From the NCBI GenBank assembly GCA_015486015.1, contig WFSL01000041.1:1-27531 (forward strand): a DNA stretch of 27,531 bases, in the 5' to 3' direction. Below are positions 1 to 6,582 of the stretch, in pieces; the first letter of the stretch is position 1; every line of letters begins with the position of its first letter. The translations under genes and the position numbers were made by a program. This DNA comes from Aquificota bacterium. GTDB lineage: Bacteria > Thermosulfidibacterota > Thermosulfidibacteria > Thermosulfidibacterales > B14-G1. The notes below the pieces were generated by a model. It was not told the origin of the DNA. It searched no databases and saw only the letters and a program-made list of their open reading frames with translations.

Positions 1-1
1 C

Positions 2-2020
2 AAACTTACAGGCCGGGTCAGCCAGAAGTCCAAATTTCTGAGTCTTATAGAGGGGCTCGGCTTAGAATTGTTCCACGATCAGCACGGTGTAGCCTATGCA
101 AGATTTGAGGTTGGCGACCACAAGGAGCATTATCCCATCAGCTCATTCCCCCTTAAGAGATGGCTCCAAGGCCAGTATTTTGAGGTGTTTGAGGATGCAA
201 TAAACCGAGACGCTTTCCACGCCGCTTTAGGCATTCTTGAAGGCAAGGCCCTATTCGAAGGAGTCGAGCGCCCTCTGGAAGTGCGCTCGACTTGGCATGA
301 AGGCGCTCTCTGGTTTGATCTGGCTGACAAAGAATGGCGAGCCATCAAGGTCACTAAGGACGGCTGGGAAGTAGTGAAGGATCCTCCCATCCTCTTTAAA
401 AGGTTCCCCCACCAGGCCCTTTTGCCCACGCCGGAGGAGGGTGGAGACTTGAGGGAGCTTTTGAGCTTTCTAAACGTACAGGATGATTATGGCGATCTTT
501 TGCTTGTTTGGCTGATCTGCGCTTTTATCCCCGATATCCCCCGCCCTATTATCACATTTTACGGACCTCAAGGGTCTGGGAAAAGCACAGCCGGCAGGCT
601 GTTGAAAGGCTTGATTGACCCATCCGCTGTGGAGCTCCATAGACCCCCGAGAGATGAAAACGAACTGGTCCAAATGCTCTCACACCATGCCTTGGTAGTG
701 TTTGATAATCTGGACAGCCTCCCCGCCTGGGCCTCGGATTCTCTATGTCGGGCCGTAACGGGTGGAGGACACCAAAAAAGAAAACTTTATACAGATGACG
801 AGGACGTCCTCTACAATTTTAAGCGGGCAATAATCCTGAACGGGATCAACCTGCCCTCCGCCCGACCTGACCTCCTGGATCGCACGATCCTGGTCTCTCT
901 TGACCGTATCCCATGGGAGCAAAGGAAAACCGAGAGGGAGCTGTGGGAAGAGCTTGAGGCCCTAAGGTCTCGGCTGTTTGGCGCCATCTTAGACGCTTTG
1001 AGCCAGGCGATGGCTATTAAGCCCACGGTGAAGCTCCCGGCCCTGCCTCGCATGGCCGACTGGGCAGAGTGGGGGTGTGCAACAGCCGAGGCGTTGGGGA
1101 TCGGGGGACCCAGATTTCTCGAAATTTACTCCGACTCCATCAAGACTCAAAACGAAGAGGTGCTCGCTGGCCACCCTGTCGCCCAGGCGCTTTTGGCCTT
1201 CATGGAGGATCGAGAAGGATGGCGGGGGAGCCCATCTGAACTTTACGAGCACCTCACACAAGAAGCGGAGAAATTGAACCTGGCAAAGTCCAGAGGTTGG
1301 CCAAAAACTCCAAATGCCCTAACCCGAAAACTGAACACCCTAAGGGTGAACCTGGAGGAGGCTGGGATATTTGTCGAGACGACCCGAATAGAAAAATCTC
1401 GCTTTATTTATATCACCACCAAGAAGATAGAAAAATGCCGTCATTCTCGTCATTACCGTCATTTTAAGAAAAATCAAAGGTTTAGCCATGACGATATTAA
1501 AAACGATATCGTCATGTCCGGGACAAATACCGTCATGCCTGACGATATTTCACCTCCCCATGACGGTATTGGATCAAATACCGTCATCCGTAAACCCCAG
1601 TATCCATGCGGTTCTGACGACAATGACGGCAATGACGCAAATTTCTTTACCTCTTGTGGGAAAAAAGATACCGATAACACGTGTGGGGAGGAAAAGCCTG
1701 GCGCTCAAGCAACGGAGGAGGGAACACCCTCCTCCGCCTCCCCTGCCAGTGAAGAGGAAGGGGCCTTCTCCCTAATTGCAGAACAGGAACCAGCTATTCC
1801 TGCTCTTCCTCCTGCCATTGAAGCCTGCCTGGACGAAGAGGCGGCCTCGGTCCAATTAGCCAAGGAGGCTGAGGAAGAGGAAAGGGTCCAAGCCATCCTT
1901 GAGGAGGAGGCTGAGGAAAGGGCAAGAATCCGTGATCTCCTTGCGAGGAAAGCCAGGTATCGCCCTGAAAAAATCGCAGCGGAAGAGGGGGAAATGGAAG
2001 ATGTGGAGGTCCCTTTCTAA
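2..2020 (+). CDS. AAA+ ATPase of a mobile element (replicative helicase-like), 5' partial
   Basis: The reading frame is open to the left edge, and the residues before the TTG at 68 look like protein, so I treat the gene as cut by the window rather than starting at 68. Numbering from the TTG, an N-terminal region of about 150 residues is followed by an ATPase core. The core has Walker A GPQGSGKST (166-174), Walker B ALVVFDNLD (208-216), a sensor-like AIILNG (254-259) and an arginine-finger-like RPDLLDRT (266-273). This layout suits superfamily-3/primase-associated ATPases of phages and integrated plasmids, so a role in element replication is inferred. Residues about 455-540 are low complexity, rich in H/R and then N/D/G, because the DNA beneath carries the CGTCA array. 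The last 90 residues are a Glu/Ala-rich probable coiled coil. The next gene overlaps its stop by 20 bases. Confidence 0.75.
   Translation, partial: KLTGRVSQKSKFLSLIEGLGLELFHDQHGVAYARFEVGDHKEHYPISSFPLKRWLQGQYFEVFEDAINRDAFHAALGILEGKALFEGVERPLEVRSTWHEGALWFDLADKEWRAIKVTKDGWEVVKDPPILFKRFPHQALLPTPEEGGDLRELLSFLNVQDDYGDLLLVWLICAFIPDIPRPIITFYGPQGSGKSTAGRLLKGLIDPSAVELHRPPRDENELVQMLSHHALVVFDNLDSLPAWASDSLCRAVTGGGHQKRKLYTDDEDVLYNFKRAIILNGINLPSARPDLLDRTILVSLDRIPWEQRKTERELWEELEALRSRLFGAILDALSQAMAIKPTVKLPALPRMADWAEWGCATAEALGIGGPRFLEIYSDSIKTQNEEVLAGHPVAQALLAFMEDREGWRGSPSELYEHLTQEAEKLNLAKSRGWPKTPNALTRKLNTLRVNLEEAGIFVETTRIEKSRFIYITTKKIEKCRHSRHYRHFKKNQRFSHDDIKNDIVMSGTNTVMPDDISPPHDGIGSNTVIRKPQYPCGSDDNDGNDANFFTSCGKKDTDNTCGEEKPGAQATEEGTPSSASPASEEEGAFSLIAEQEPAIPALPPAIEACLDEEAASVQLAKEAEEEERVQAILEEEAEERARIRDLLARKARYRPEKIAAEEGEMEDVEVPF
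1439..1637. repeat. Dyad-symmetric array of twelve CGTCA/TGACG motifs (possible replication origin or operator)
   Basis: CGTCA occurs at 1439, 1448, 1457, 1510, 1531 and 1582; its complement TGACG occurs at 1489, 1540, 1561, 1614, 1624 and 1633. The outer blocks are three copies at 9-bp spacing on the left and three inverted copies at 9-10 bp on the right. Inside are two perfect 11-bp inverted repeats: 1487-1497 with 1506-1516 (8-base spacer) and 1560-1570 with 1577-1587 (6-base spacer). A central pair sits at 1531-1535/1540-1544. The whole array is symmetric about position 1537.5, exactly for the inner six copies and within one base for the outer six. An AT-rich stretch follows the left block (1461-1480). 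Iterons inside a replication gene are known, for example phage lambda O, so an origin is a reasonable inference. Confidence 0.7.
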
Positions 2021-2417
2021 CATCTTCTCACAGCTTCCACCTGGCGTTAAAACTGTGACGATTAAGGGTAAGACTTTAAGGGTGGTGGGTCCTCCTGGAA
2101 GCCTGGCAGCCATTAAAAAGAACAGGGCCCTCTTACAGGCCATCCCCTCCTGTCGCTGTCCTAATTGCGGCCTCATAGACTGGTGGCTCTCTATTTATGG
2201 CCAGGTAACTTGCGGAATATGCCATCCCCCGGCCGATCCCTCCCTTGTTGCCTCCCGGGTTACTGCCATACCCACCAGGTATTGCTGGAGGTGTGTCTAT
2301 TACCACCCCTCCTCCACAAAGGAAGGCCTGGGTTGGTGTGAGAAACAAAGGGCCTTCAAAGCCCCAGAGGCCCTGGCCTGTCAGCACTTTCAGGCTTCAG
2401 AGAGGAGGGTGGCGTGA
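2001..2417 (+). CDS. Small Cys-rich zinc-ribbon-like protein of the element
   Basis: A 138-residue protein. I place the start at the ATG at 2001 because a purine-rich GGAAGAGGGGG ribosome site lies 10 bases upstream; the open frame reaches back to 1899, but that part only overlaps the ATPase gene. Two Cys groups are seen. The first is a CPNC...CGIC zinc-ribbon-like pair around residues 53-75. The second, at the C terminus, is CWRC...C...C with nearby His (about 95-132), likely a second metal site. The start overlaps the ATPase stop by 20 bases and the stop is shared with the next start (GTGA at 2414), so the three genes are probably one transcript. No family is recognised; a DNA- or protein-binding accessory of element replication is only a guess. 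Confidence 0.6.
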   Translation: MWRSLSNIFSQLPPGVKTVTIKGKTLRVVGPPGSLAAIKKNRALLQAIPSCRCPNCGLIDWWLSIYGQVTCGICHPPADPSLVASRVTAIPTRYCWRCVYYHPSSTKEGLGWCEKQRAFKAPEALACQHFQASERRVA

Positions 2418-2605
2418 GCATGGCCCGGCGGGAAGAGAGATTACCCCATCAACACAATGGGCGTGAGGATATTGACGTTGTTGACGTCCTCCAAGAAATT
2501 GAAGAGGAGCTTATAGGAGGGGTGGAAAAGCTTGATGATAGCCTCCCTTTCTGCCACCCTTCACTAAGGGAAAGAACGGGAACAAATCATATCAGGAAAA
2601 CTTGA
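2414..2605 (+). CDS. Small acidic hypothetical protein of the element
   Basis: A 63-residue protein from the GTG at 2414, or 61 residues from the ATG at 2420. A strong GAGGAGGG ribosome site at 2402-2409 serves either start. The GTG overlaps the stop of the preceding gene, suggesting translational coupling. The middle part (about residues 17-42) is acidic and probably helical, with IDVVDVLQEIEEEL; the ends are basic or polar. No family is recognised. The strong ribosome site and the coupling are the main reasons for calling it real. Confidence 0.5.
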   Translation: MSMARREERLPHQHNGREDIDVVDVLQEIEEELIGGVEKLDDSLPFCHPSLRERTGTNHIRKT

Positions 2606-2709
2606 TGGGAGTTACAGGGATTACGGGCCTCAACCCCTTGTTTTTATCAGCCCCTATTCCCCGCAAACTCGCATATGGCAAGCATATACAGCCTATCTGC
2701 CTTTGGTTT

Positions 2710-2988
2710 TTACCTTCTGGCTGCATGTATATATTTTGTGCACACAAATCCGTCTTTTTGCATATAGACACACTCAATAAAAGCACATTCTTTGTCTAAC
2801 CTCTTAATCTCCAAGATTACAGTAGTTCCCGGGTCTCCACAAAGAACTCTCATCACTTGAATCAAAGGCTTGTTAACCACAGGTACATTATCTATCTTTG
2901 TGATCATATCATACTTCTGGATACCGGCCTTCGCCGCCGGGCTATTCCCCTCTACTATCAGAACCGTTGGGCAACAGTTGTCACCCAC
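2710..2988 (-). CDS. Orphan PDZ-domain protein or fragment
   Basis: A 92-residue frame reading from a GTG at 2988. Residues about 11-65 match a PDZ domain of the kind found in S41/CtpA and HtrA/DegP proteases: VEGNSPAAKAGIQKYDMITK, then IDNVPVV, then GDPGTTVILEI. There is no protease domain, signal peptide or membrane segment, and no convincing ribosome site precedes the GTG. The frame is also open for only a few codons upstream of it. After the domain come about 27 Cys-rich residues unlike PDZ proteins. It is either a free-standing PDZ adaptor in the element or, as likely, a decayed remnant of a larger protease gene. The orientation is opposite to the ATPase operon. Confidence 0.5.
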   Translation of the reverse strand: MGDNCCPTVLIVEGNSPAAKAGIQKYDMITKIDNVPVVNKPLIQVMRVLCGDPGTTVILEIKRLDKECAFIECVYMQKDGFVCTKYIHAARR

Positions 2989-3414
2989 ATTGTAAAGATG
3001 CCTACATTATAGAAGTTCTTAAGTAAAACCCATTCTACACCTATTGGAACCCCCAAAAGTTGCAGAGAAATCTCCGAGCCGTCTTGTAACTATGAGGGGC
3101 CCCACTTTTGGGGGGCAACTCTTGGGACACCAGGGGGTTGACCAGCAAGGAGGGCTTATCATATTGCCCTGTATGAGGAGTTCCGGGAGGAGAGGACTAA
3201 GACCAGGGGTCAAGCCGGGTGATGAGCCACTGCCTTGGGAAGATGATGAGGGGTTTCCTTGGCTTGATTATCCGCAGGATTTCAAGTGGTCCCGCTTAGG
3301 TGTGAACCCTAATATAAATATACCCCCCTTCCACTGGCCAGCCGGTGCCCAGGGCTACAAAAGAAATAGAAATAAGTCCATCTGGTCAAACGACTTAGTG
3401 GAAAAGGGCCATAA
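2989..3414. other. Gene-poor stretch with a long inverted repeat and a possible decayed gene
   Basis: No convincing intact gene is seen. An 11-bp perfect inverted repeat (CCCCCAAAAGT at 3050-3060, ACTTTTGGGGG at 3104-3114) encloses 43 bases. On the + strand, two frames carry protein-like stretches that do not join. One reads AYHIALYEEFREERTK (about 3157-3204) and stops at 3221-3223. The next frame reads DEPLPWEDDEGFPWLDYPQD from about 3220. This could be one gene broken by a single-base shift, either true decay or an assembly error. Nothing identifies its family. Confidence 0.3.
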
Positions 3415-3633
3415 TCAAGCCACTTCTTCACTGAGGAGGGAGGAGAACACCAGCTCAGGCTTGAAGATGTCGATAATCACCACTTCCCCATCTTTCACCT
3501 CTATGGTGAGGCCCTTCCCTTCGACAACCTCATCGGGCAGACCTGTGAAACCCCTCCTCACCAGGAGGAGGCTTCCCCTCTCGGGGTCCACCTTCACATC
3601 AAAGTCTCTCACGTCTATGGCTTTAATATCCAC
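3415..3633 (-). CDS. Small antitoxin-like protein (possibly DUF2283-like)
   Basis: A 72-residue protein from a GTG at 3633, preceded by a GAGGAGGAGGG ribosome site. It overlaps the end of the upstream DUF4258-like gene by 19 bases, so the two are co-translated. The sequence is mostly beta-strand-like: DFDVKVDPERGSLLLV, then LTIEVKDGEVVIIDI. This recalls the short DUF2283 proteins, which often sit beside DUF4258 genes, but similarity by eye is weak. Role as antitoxin partner is inferred from size, order and overlap. It reads opposite to the ATPase genes of the element. Confidence 0.55.
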   Translation of the reverse strand: MDIKAIDVRDFDVKVDPERGSLLLVRRGFTGLPDEVVEGKGLTIEVKDGEVVIIDIFKPELVFSSLLSEEVA

Positions 3634-3869
3634 CTTCCAGCCCTCCTCCTCTTTTCCACCTTTTCCCTGGAGGTAGGGTATAACGTGATTACCTCTTCTC
3701 CCTCCATCACCACAACCAGGAATTTACCCTCAAGAGAAATTATATAGACCTCAGACCTGTAAGTCACATCATAAAATTTCTCAATGGGGTTGGAGAGAGC
3801 TATGGCCACCTTATCCGGAGAGAGCCTATATACCTCCATTTTCTCTTTAGCATGGAAGGAGAATTTCAA
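3615..3869 (-). CDS. DUF4258-like small protein (toxin-like)
   Basis: An 84-residue protein from a TTG at 3869. The opening FSFHAKEKMEVYRLSPDKVA, followed by ALSNPIE and a central strand region with VYIISLEGKFLVVVMEGEEV and VITLYPTS, has the typical shape of DUF4258 proteins: FxxHAxxRM near the start, a short helix, beta strands and a C-terminal basic stretch. DUF4258 is related to BrnT/RelE-like RNase toxin folds in several classifications, so a toxin role is plausible. The Lys/Arg-rich C terminus (EKVEKRRRAGRW) would suit RNA contact. It is first in a two-gene unit with the overlapping 72-residue partner. The start codon is unusual and its ribosome site weak. Confidence 0.6.
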   Translation of the reverse strand: MKFSFHAKEKMEVYRLSPDKVAIALSNPIEKFYDVTYRSEVYIISLEGKFLVVVMEGEEVITLYPTSREKVEKRRRAGRWILKP

Positions 3870-3951
3870 AGAAACCCCCCTATCACCATAAGATTAACGT
3901 GATCTGAGTCCTACCTTATTCCCGCCCTCGGACCAAACACAAGACTCTCTA

Positions 3952-4101
3952 TCATCCAGAGGGATCGGGGCTTAAATTCAGCCAGAAATTCGTGATGGGG
4001 GCATTGATTAGCCTGAGAACTTCTCCGGGGGTCTCTACCCTCCCCCTTTTGCCAACAAGCTCCAATCCCCTGCCTTTCTTATCCTTCAGCCTACAACACA
4101 C
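3952..4101 (-). CDS. Possible 49-residue ORF, unknown
   Basis: A GTG-initiated frame of 49 codons on the - strand. The middle reads LELVGKRGRVETPGEVLRLI and then NAPITNFWLNL, which looks more like protein than chance. A GGAGG lies directly against the GTG, too close for ideal initiation. No family is recognised. It lies upstream of, and on the same strand as, the DUF4258-like gene. It could be a small regulator, a remnant, or not expressed. Confidence 0.25.
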   Translation of the reverse strand: MCCRLKDKKGRGLELVGKRGRVETPGEVLRLINAPITNFWLNLSPDPSG

Positions 4102-4211
4102 CTCCTATCGCTTCATATTTTGCCCTATATGCGGAGATTTGGGGTTGGGGTATAGAGAGGACTAATCCAAAGCCGAGAAAACGCAGCGAGGGGAAAACAT
4201 GAAAGAGTTTT

Positions 4212-4232
4212 GGTGTCCATATAGGTGTCCAT
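4212..4232 (+). repeat. Tandem GGTGTCCAT direct repeat near the attachment site
   Basis: GGTGTCCAT occurs at 4212-4220 and again at 4224-4232, a 12-bp period. It lies about 150-170 bp from the att core and immediately upstream of a promoter-like pair of hexamers. Direct repeats at this distance from an att core are typical of integrase arm-type or excisionase sites; the assignment is inference. Confidence 0.4.
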
Positions 4233-4234
4233 CG

Positions 4235-4262
4235 TTGATGTCAAAACATGGTTTTCTATAAT
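4235..4262 (+). promoter_or_regulatory. Candidate element-borne sigma70 promoter reading toward ubiE
   Basis: TTGATG (4235-4240), a 16-base spacer, then a perfect TATAAT (4257-4262). Transcription would start near 4269 and run through the tRNA fragment into ubiE at 4438, with no other gene between. It may therefore replace the promoter ubiE lost when the element inserted. A weaker TTGACT at 4332-4337 lacks a good -10. Confidence 0.45.
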
Positions 4263-4381
4263 ACTCCATGACATTTTACTATAAAGGCTCCTTTGTGTAA
4301 CACGCTTAATTTTATACCCTTATACTCCTCCTTGACTCTTCATGTTCCTTGGTGATAGAAGCCCCAAAATGAGATTTGAGG

Positions 4382-4428
4382 GATTCGTAATCAGCAGGTC
4401 AGCGGTTCAAGTCCGCTCGCCGGCTCCA
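4382..4428 (+). tRNA. 3' fragment of tRNA-Thr(CGT): attachment-site scar (attR-like)
   Basis: From GATTCGTAATC (anticodon loop with CGT, 4382-4392) the sequence follows a tRNA to its end. It has the 3' anticodon strand TCAGC, variable loop AGGTC, T stem/loop AGCGG-TTCAAGT-CCGCT, acceptor strand CGCCGGC, then T and CCA ending at 4428. The 5' half is absent: the bases before the loop do not pair with TCAGC beyond two positions, and no D arm precedes it. It is therefore not a functional tRNA. A scar that starts at the anticodon loop and runs to the CCA is the usual core for tyrosine-recombinase integration. Confidence 0.85.
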
Positions 4429-4437
4429 GTATGATGA

Positions 4438-5127
4438 ATGATGGCCATTAGAGAGATGTTCAATTCTATTGCCCAACGCTACGACCTGCTTAATCATCTC
4501 CTAAGCGCTGGCAGGGACATCTCCTGGCGCCGATTTGCCGTAGGAAAGCTCCTCACAAAGAGAAACGAGGTTTATATAGATGTGGCCACGGGGACAGCCG
4601 ATGTGGCTTTAGAGATAGTTCGGCAGGCCCCCTCTTGCAGGGTAGTGGGATTGGATTTTGCAGATAAGATGCTGGGCCTTGCCCACTCTAAGGTTGCCAA
4701 CAGACCCATTACGCTAATCAGGGGGGATGCATTGGCCATCCCGTTCCCCAACGACACCTTCCAAGGCGCCATCGTCGCATATGGTGTAAGAAACTTTCCC
4801 GACCACCTACAGGGTCTAAAGGAGATGGTCAGGGTGGTGAAACCCGGGGGTAGGGTGGTAGTGTTGGAATTCTCTACACCCTTAGGCCTGATGGGAGATG
4901 CCTATCACCTTTATCTCCACTATGTGCTTCCTAAGATAGGGGGGCTCATCTCGGGCAACAAAAGGGCTTACAGCTATCTCCATGAGTCAGTAGAGGCCTT
5001 CCCTCCCCCTCAGGTATTTTGCGATACAATGATAGAGGCTGGGCTTGCCAGTGTACGGGCCTTTCCGCTAACCTTTGGCATCACCATCTGTTACGTAGGG
5101 GAGAAGCCGTGGCTTACAGAGACCTGA
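4438..5127 (+). CDS. ubiE: UbiE/MenG quinone C-methyltransferase
   Basis: A SAM-dependent methyltransferase of 229 residues for the last C-methylation in menaquinone (or ubiquinone) synthesis. The family opening REMFNSIAQRYDLLNHLLS is at residues 5-23. Motif I, YIDVATGTADVA, is at 46-57. The acidic loop GLDFADKM (71-78) and the GDALAIPFPNDTF/YGVRNF region (97-120) are typical of UbiE. The start is one of two adjacent ATGs (4438, 4441) only 10 bases after the tRNA scar, with no visible Shine-Dalgarno sequence. Before integration the gene would have followed an intact tRNA-Thr directly and may have shared its transcript. ubiD follows with a 19-base overlap. With UbiD next door and no ubiquinone-specific gene, a menaquinone role (possibly the futalosine route) is the better guess. 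Confidence 0.92.
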   Translation: MMAIREMFNSIAQRYDLLNHLLSAGRDISWRRFAVGKLLTKRNEVYIDVATGTADVALEIVRQAPSCRVVGLDFADKMLGLAHSKVANRPITLIRGDALAIPFPNDTFQGAIVAYGVRNFPDHLQGLKEMVRVVKPGGRVVVLEFSTPLGLMGDAYHLYLHYVLPKIGGLISGNKRAYSYLHESVEAFPPPQVFCDTMIEAGLASVRAFPLTFGITICYVGEKPWLTET

Positions 5128-6563
5128 GGGACTATATGGCCAAATTGGAAGAGATAGGCGAGCTTGTGCGCATCAGGGTCCCTGTAGACCCCAACTTAGA
5201 GATCACAGAGATCACCCGTAGGGTGGTTAAAAGGGGCGGCCCTGCCCTCCTCTTCGAGCAGGTGAAAGGCTCTCCCTTTCCCTTGGTCATAAACCTCTTT
5301 GGTACCCCTGAGCGGATGCGGCTGGCCCTGGGGGTAAGGGGGCTGGAGGAGATTGGGAGAGAGTTGGTGGAGATCATCGAACCCGAGTTGCCCACCTCAT
5401 TCATGGAGAAACTGAAGGCCTTGCCTAAGCTCAAAAAGATGGCTGATTTTATCCCCAAAATGGTGAAAACGGGACCTTGTAAGGAGGTGATCATAAAGGG
5501 TGATGAGGTGAACCTCTTTGAGCTCCCCATAATGAGATGCTGGCCCTTAGATGGTGGCCCCTTCATCACCCTTCCATTGGTCTTCACAAAGGATCCAGAA
5601 ACGAGGGCCAGAAACTGTGGCATGTACAGGATGCATGTTTACGATGAACGTACCACAGGGATGCACTGGCACGTCCACAAAGACGGAGCCAGGCACTATC
5701 TCAAGGCTGAAAGGCGGGGGGAACCTTTAGAGGTGGCCGTAGCCCTTGGGTGTGACCCTGTCACCATTTATGCTGCCACTGCCCCTCTACCTCCCGACAT
5801 GGATGAGATGCTCTTTGCAGGATTCCTTCGTAAGGCCCCTGTAGAAATGGTGAAGTGCGAGACTGTAGATCTGGAAGTCCCGGCACAGGCGGAATTTGTA
5901 TTGGAGGGTTATGTAAATCCTGGGGAAAGGAGAATGGAGGGTCCCTTTGGGGACCACACGGGATACTACTCTATGGCAGAGCCCTTCCCCGTTTTTCACG
6001 TAACCTGCGTCACCCGAAGGAGAGCACCCATCTACCCCTCCACCGTTGTGGGCAGGCCACCCATGGAGGACTGTTACATAGGAAAGGCTACAGAGCGCAT
6101 CTTCCTACCCCTCCTCAGAAAGCAGCTCCCCGAAATAGTGGAAATGAATCTGCCTGTGGAAGGGGTTTTTCACAACCTGGCCATCGTATCCATAGACAAG
6201 CAGTACCCTGGGCACGCCAGGAAAGTGGTCAATGCCCTGTGGGGGATGGGTCAGATGATGTTCACCAAGATGATCGTAGTGGTAGACTCGTGGGTAAATG
6301 TCCACGACTGGTCCGAGGTAGTATGGCGCATGGGAAACAATGTGGATCCTGCAAGGGACCTGATCATCACCCAGGGACCCGTAGATGCCCTGAATCACGC
6401 CTCACCCTTGCCCTGCTACGGTGGCAAGGTGGGCATAGATGCCACCAAAAAATGGAAGGAGGAGGGGATAAGCAGGGGCTGGCCCCCAGATATAGAGATG
6501 ATTCAGGGGATAAGGGACCTGGTTGACAAACGTTGGAAAGAGTACGGCTTAGATAAAGCGTAG
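5109..6563 (+). CDS. ubiD: UbiD-family prenylated-FMN decarboxylase
   Basis: A 484-residue UbiD-family decarboxylase, which uses prenylated FMN and removes the aromatic carboxyl group from a prenylated quinone precursor. I start it at the GTG at 5109, giving VAYRDLRDYMAKLEEIGELV, the normal family opening; the frame also runs back to 5019 inside ubiE but that part is not UbiD-like. AGGGGAG just upstream is the ribosome site. The cofactor and active-site region RNCGMYRMHV is at about 168-177 and MHWHVHKDGARH at 185-196. The hallmark EGPFGDHTGYY, with catalytic acidic residues, is at 277-287. Overlap with ubiE suggests coupled expression. Within menaquinone synthesis it could be the MqnL-type or MenA-route decarboxylase. 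The partner UbiX flavin prenyltransferase is not in this window. Confidence 0.92.
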   Translation: MAYRDLRDYMAKLEEIGELVRIRVPVDPNLEITEITRRVVKRGGPALLFEQVKGSPFPLVINLFGTPERMRLALGVRGLEEIGRELVEIIEPELPTSFMEKLKALPKLKKMADFIPKMVKTGPCKEVIIKGDEVNLFELPIMRCWPLDGGPFITLPLVFTKDPETRARNCGMYRMHVYDERTTGMHWHVHKDGARHYLKAERRGEPLEVAVALGCDPVTIYAATAPLPPDMDEMLFAGFLRKAPVEMVKCETVDLEVPAQAEFVLEGYVNPGERRMEGPFGDHTGYYSMAEPFPVFHVTCVTRRRAPIYPSTVVGRPPMEDCYIGKATERIFLPLLRKQLPEIVEMNLPVEGVFHNLAIVSIDKQYPGHARKVVNALWGMGQMMFTKMIVVVDSWVNVHDWSEVVWRMGNNVDPARDLIITQGPVDALNHASPLPCYGGKVGIDATKKWKEEGISRGWPPDIEMIQGIRDLVDKRWKEYGLDKA

Positions 6564-6582
6564 GGGAATCGGTGGAAGAGGC

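Larger units (their letters stand above)
3870..4381. other. Long gene-poor right end of the element
   Basis: About 510 bases with no substantial gene. The only candidate is the 49-codon frame at 3952-4101 listed separately. The stretch holds two tandem GGTGTCCAT copies, a perfect TATAAT promoter candidate reading rightward, and a GTGTAACAC palindrome near 4295. A non-coding stretch beside an att core is where integrase arm-type sites and excision control usually lie. That role is inferred. Confidence 0.5.
1..4428. mobile_element. Right part of an integrated genetic element ending in a tRNA-Thr scar
   Basis: The span from the left edge to the tRNA fragment at 4382-4428 reads as accessory DNA. 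It has a replication-type AAA+ ATPase, small Cys-rich or acidic proteins without clear relatives, a toxin/antitoxin-like pair, an orphan PDZ fragment and about 1 kb with little coding. From 4438 onward the genes are dense housekeeping genes. A 3' tRNA half at the junction is the classic product of tyrosine-recombinase integration into a tRNA gene (established for many islands, phages and plasmids). No integrase is visible here. By this model it lies to the left of the window, next to an intact tRNA-Thr(CGT). Whether it is a prophage, a plasmid or a satellite cannot be told: no capsid, conjugation or partition gene is seen. Confidence 0.7.

Noticed and set aside
3044-3676. 210-codon + strand frame across the DUF4258/antitoxin pair
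   Set aside because: Its second half is Ser/Thr/Pro-rich antisense to the better-supported pair and it has no ribosome site; only the part near 3157-3280 is kept as a possible decayed gene.
4340-4428. A functional tRNA at this site
   Set aside because: The 5' acceptor strand, D arm and most of the 5' anticodon stem are missing; only the 3' half fits.
5855-6526. 223-codon frame inside ubiD
   Set aside because: Same strand, other frame, composition dominated by Gly/Arg/His; ubiD is unambiguous.
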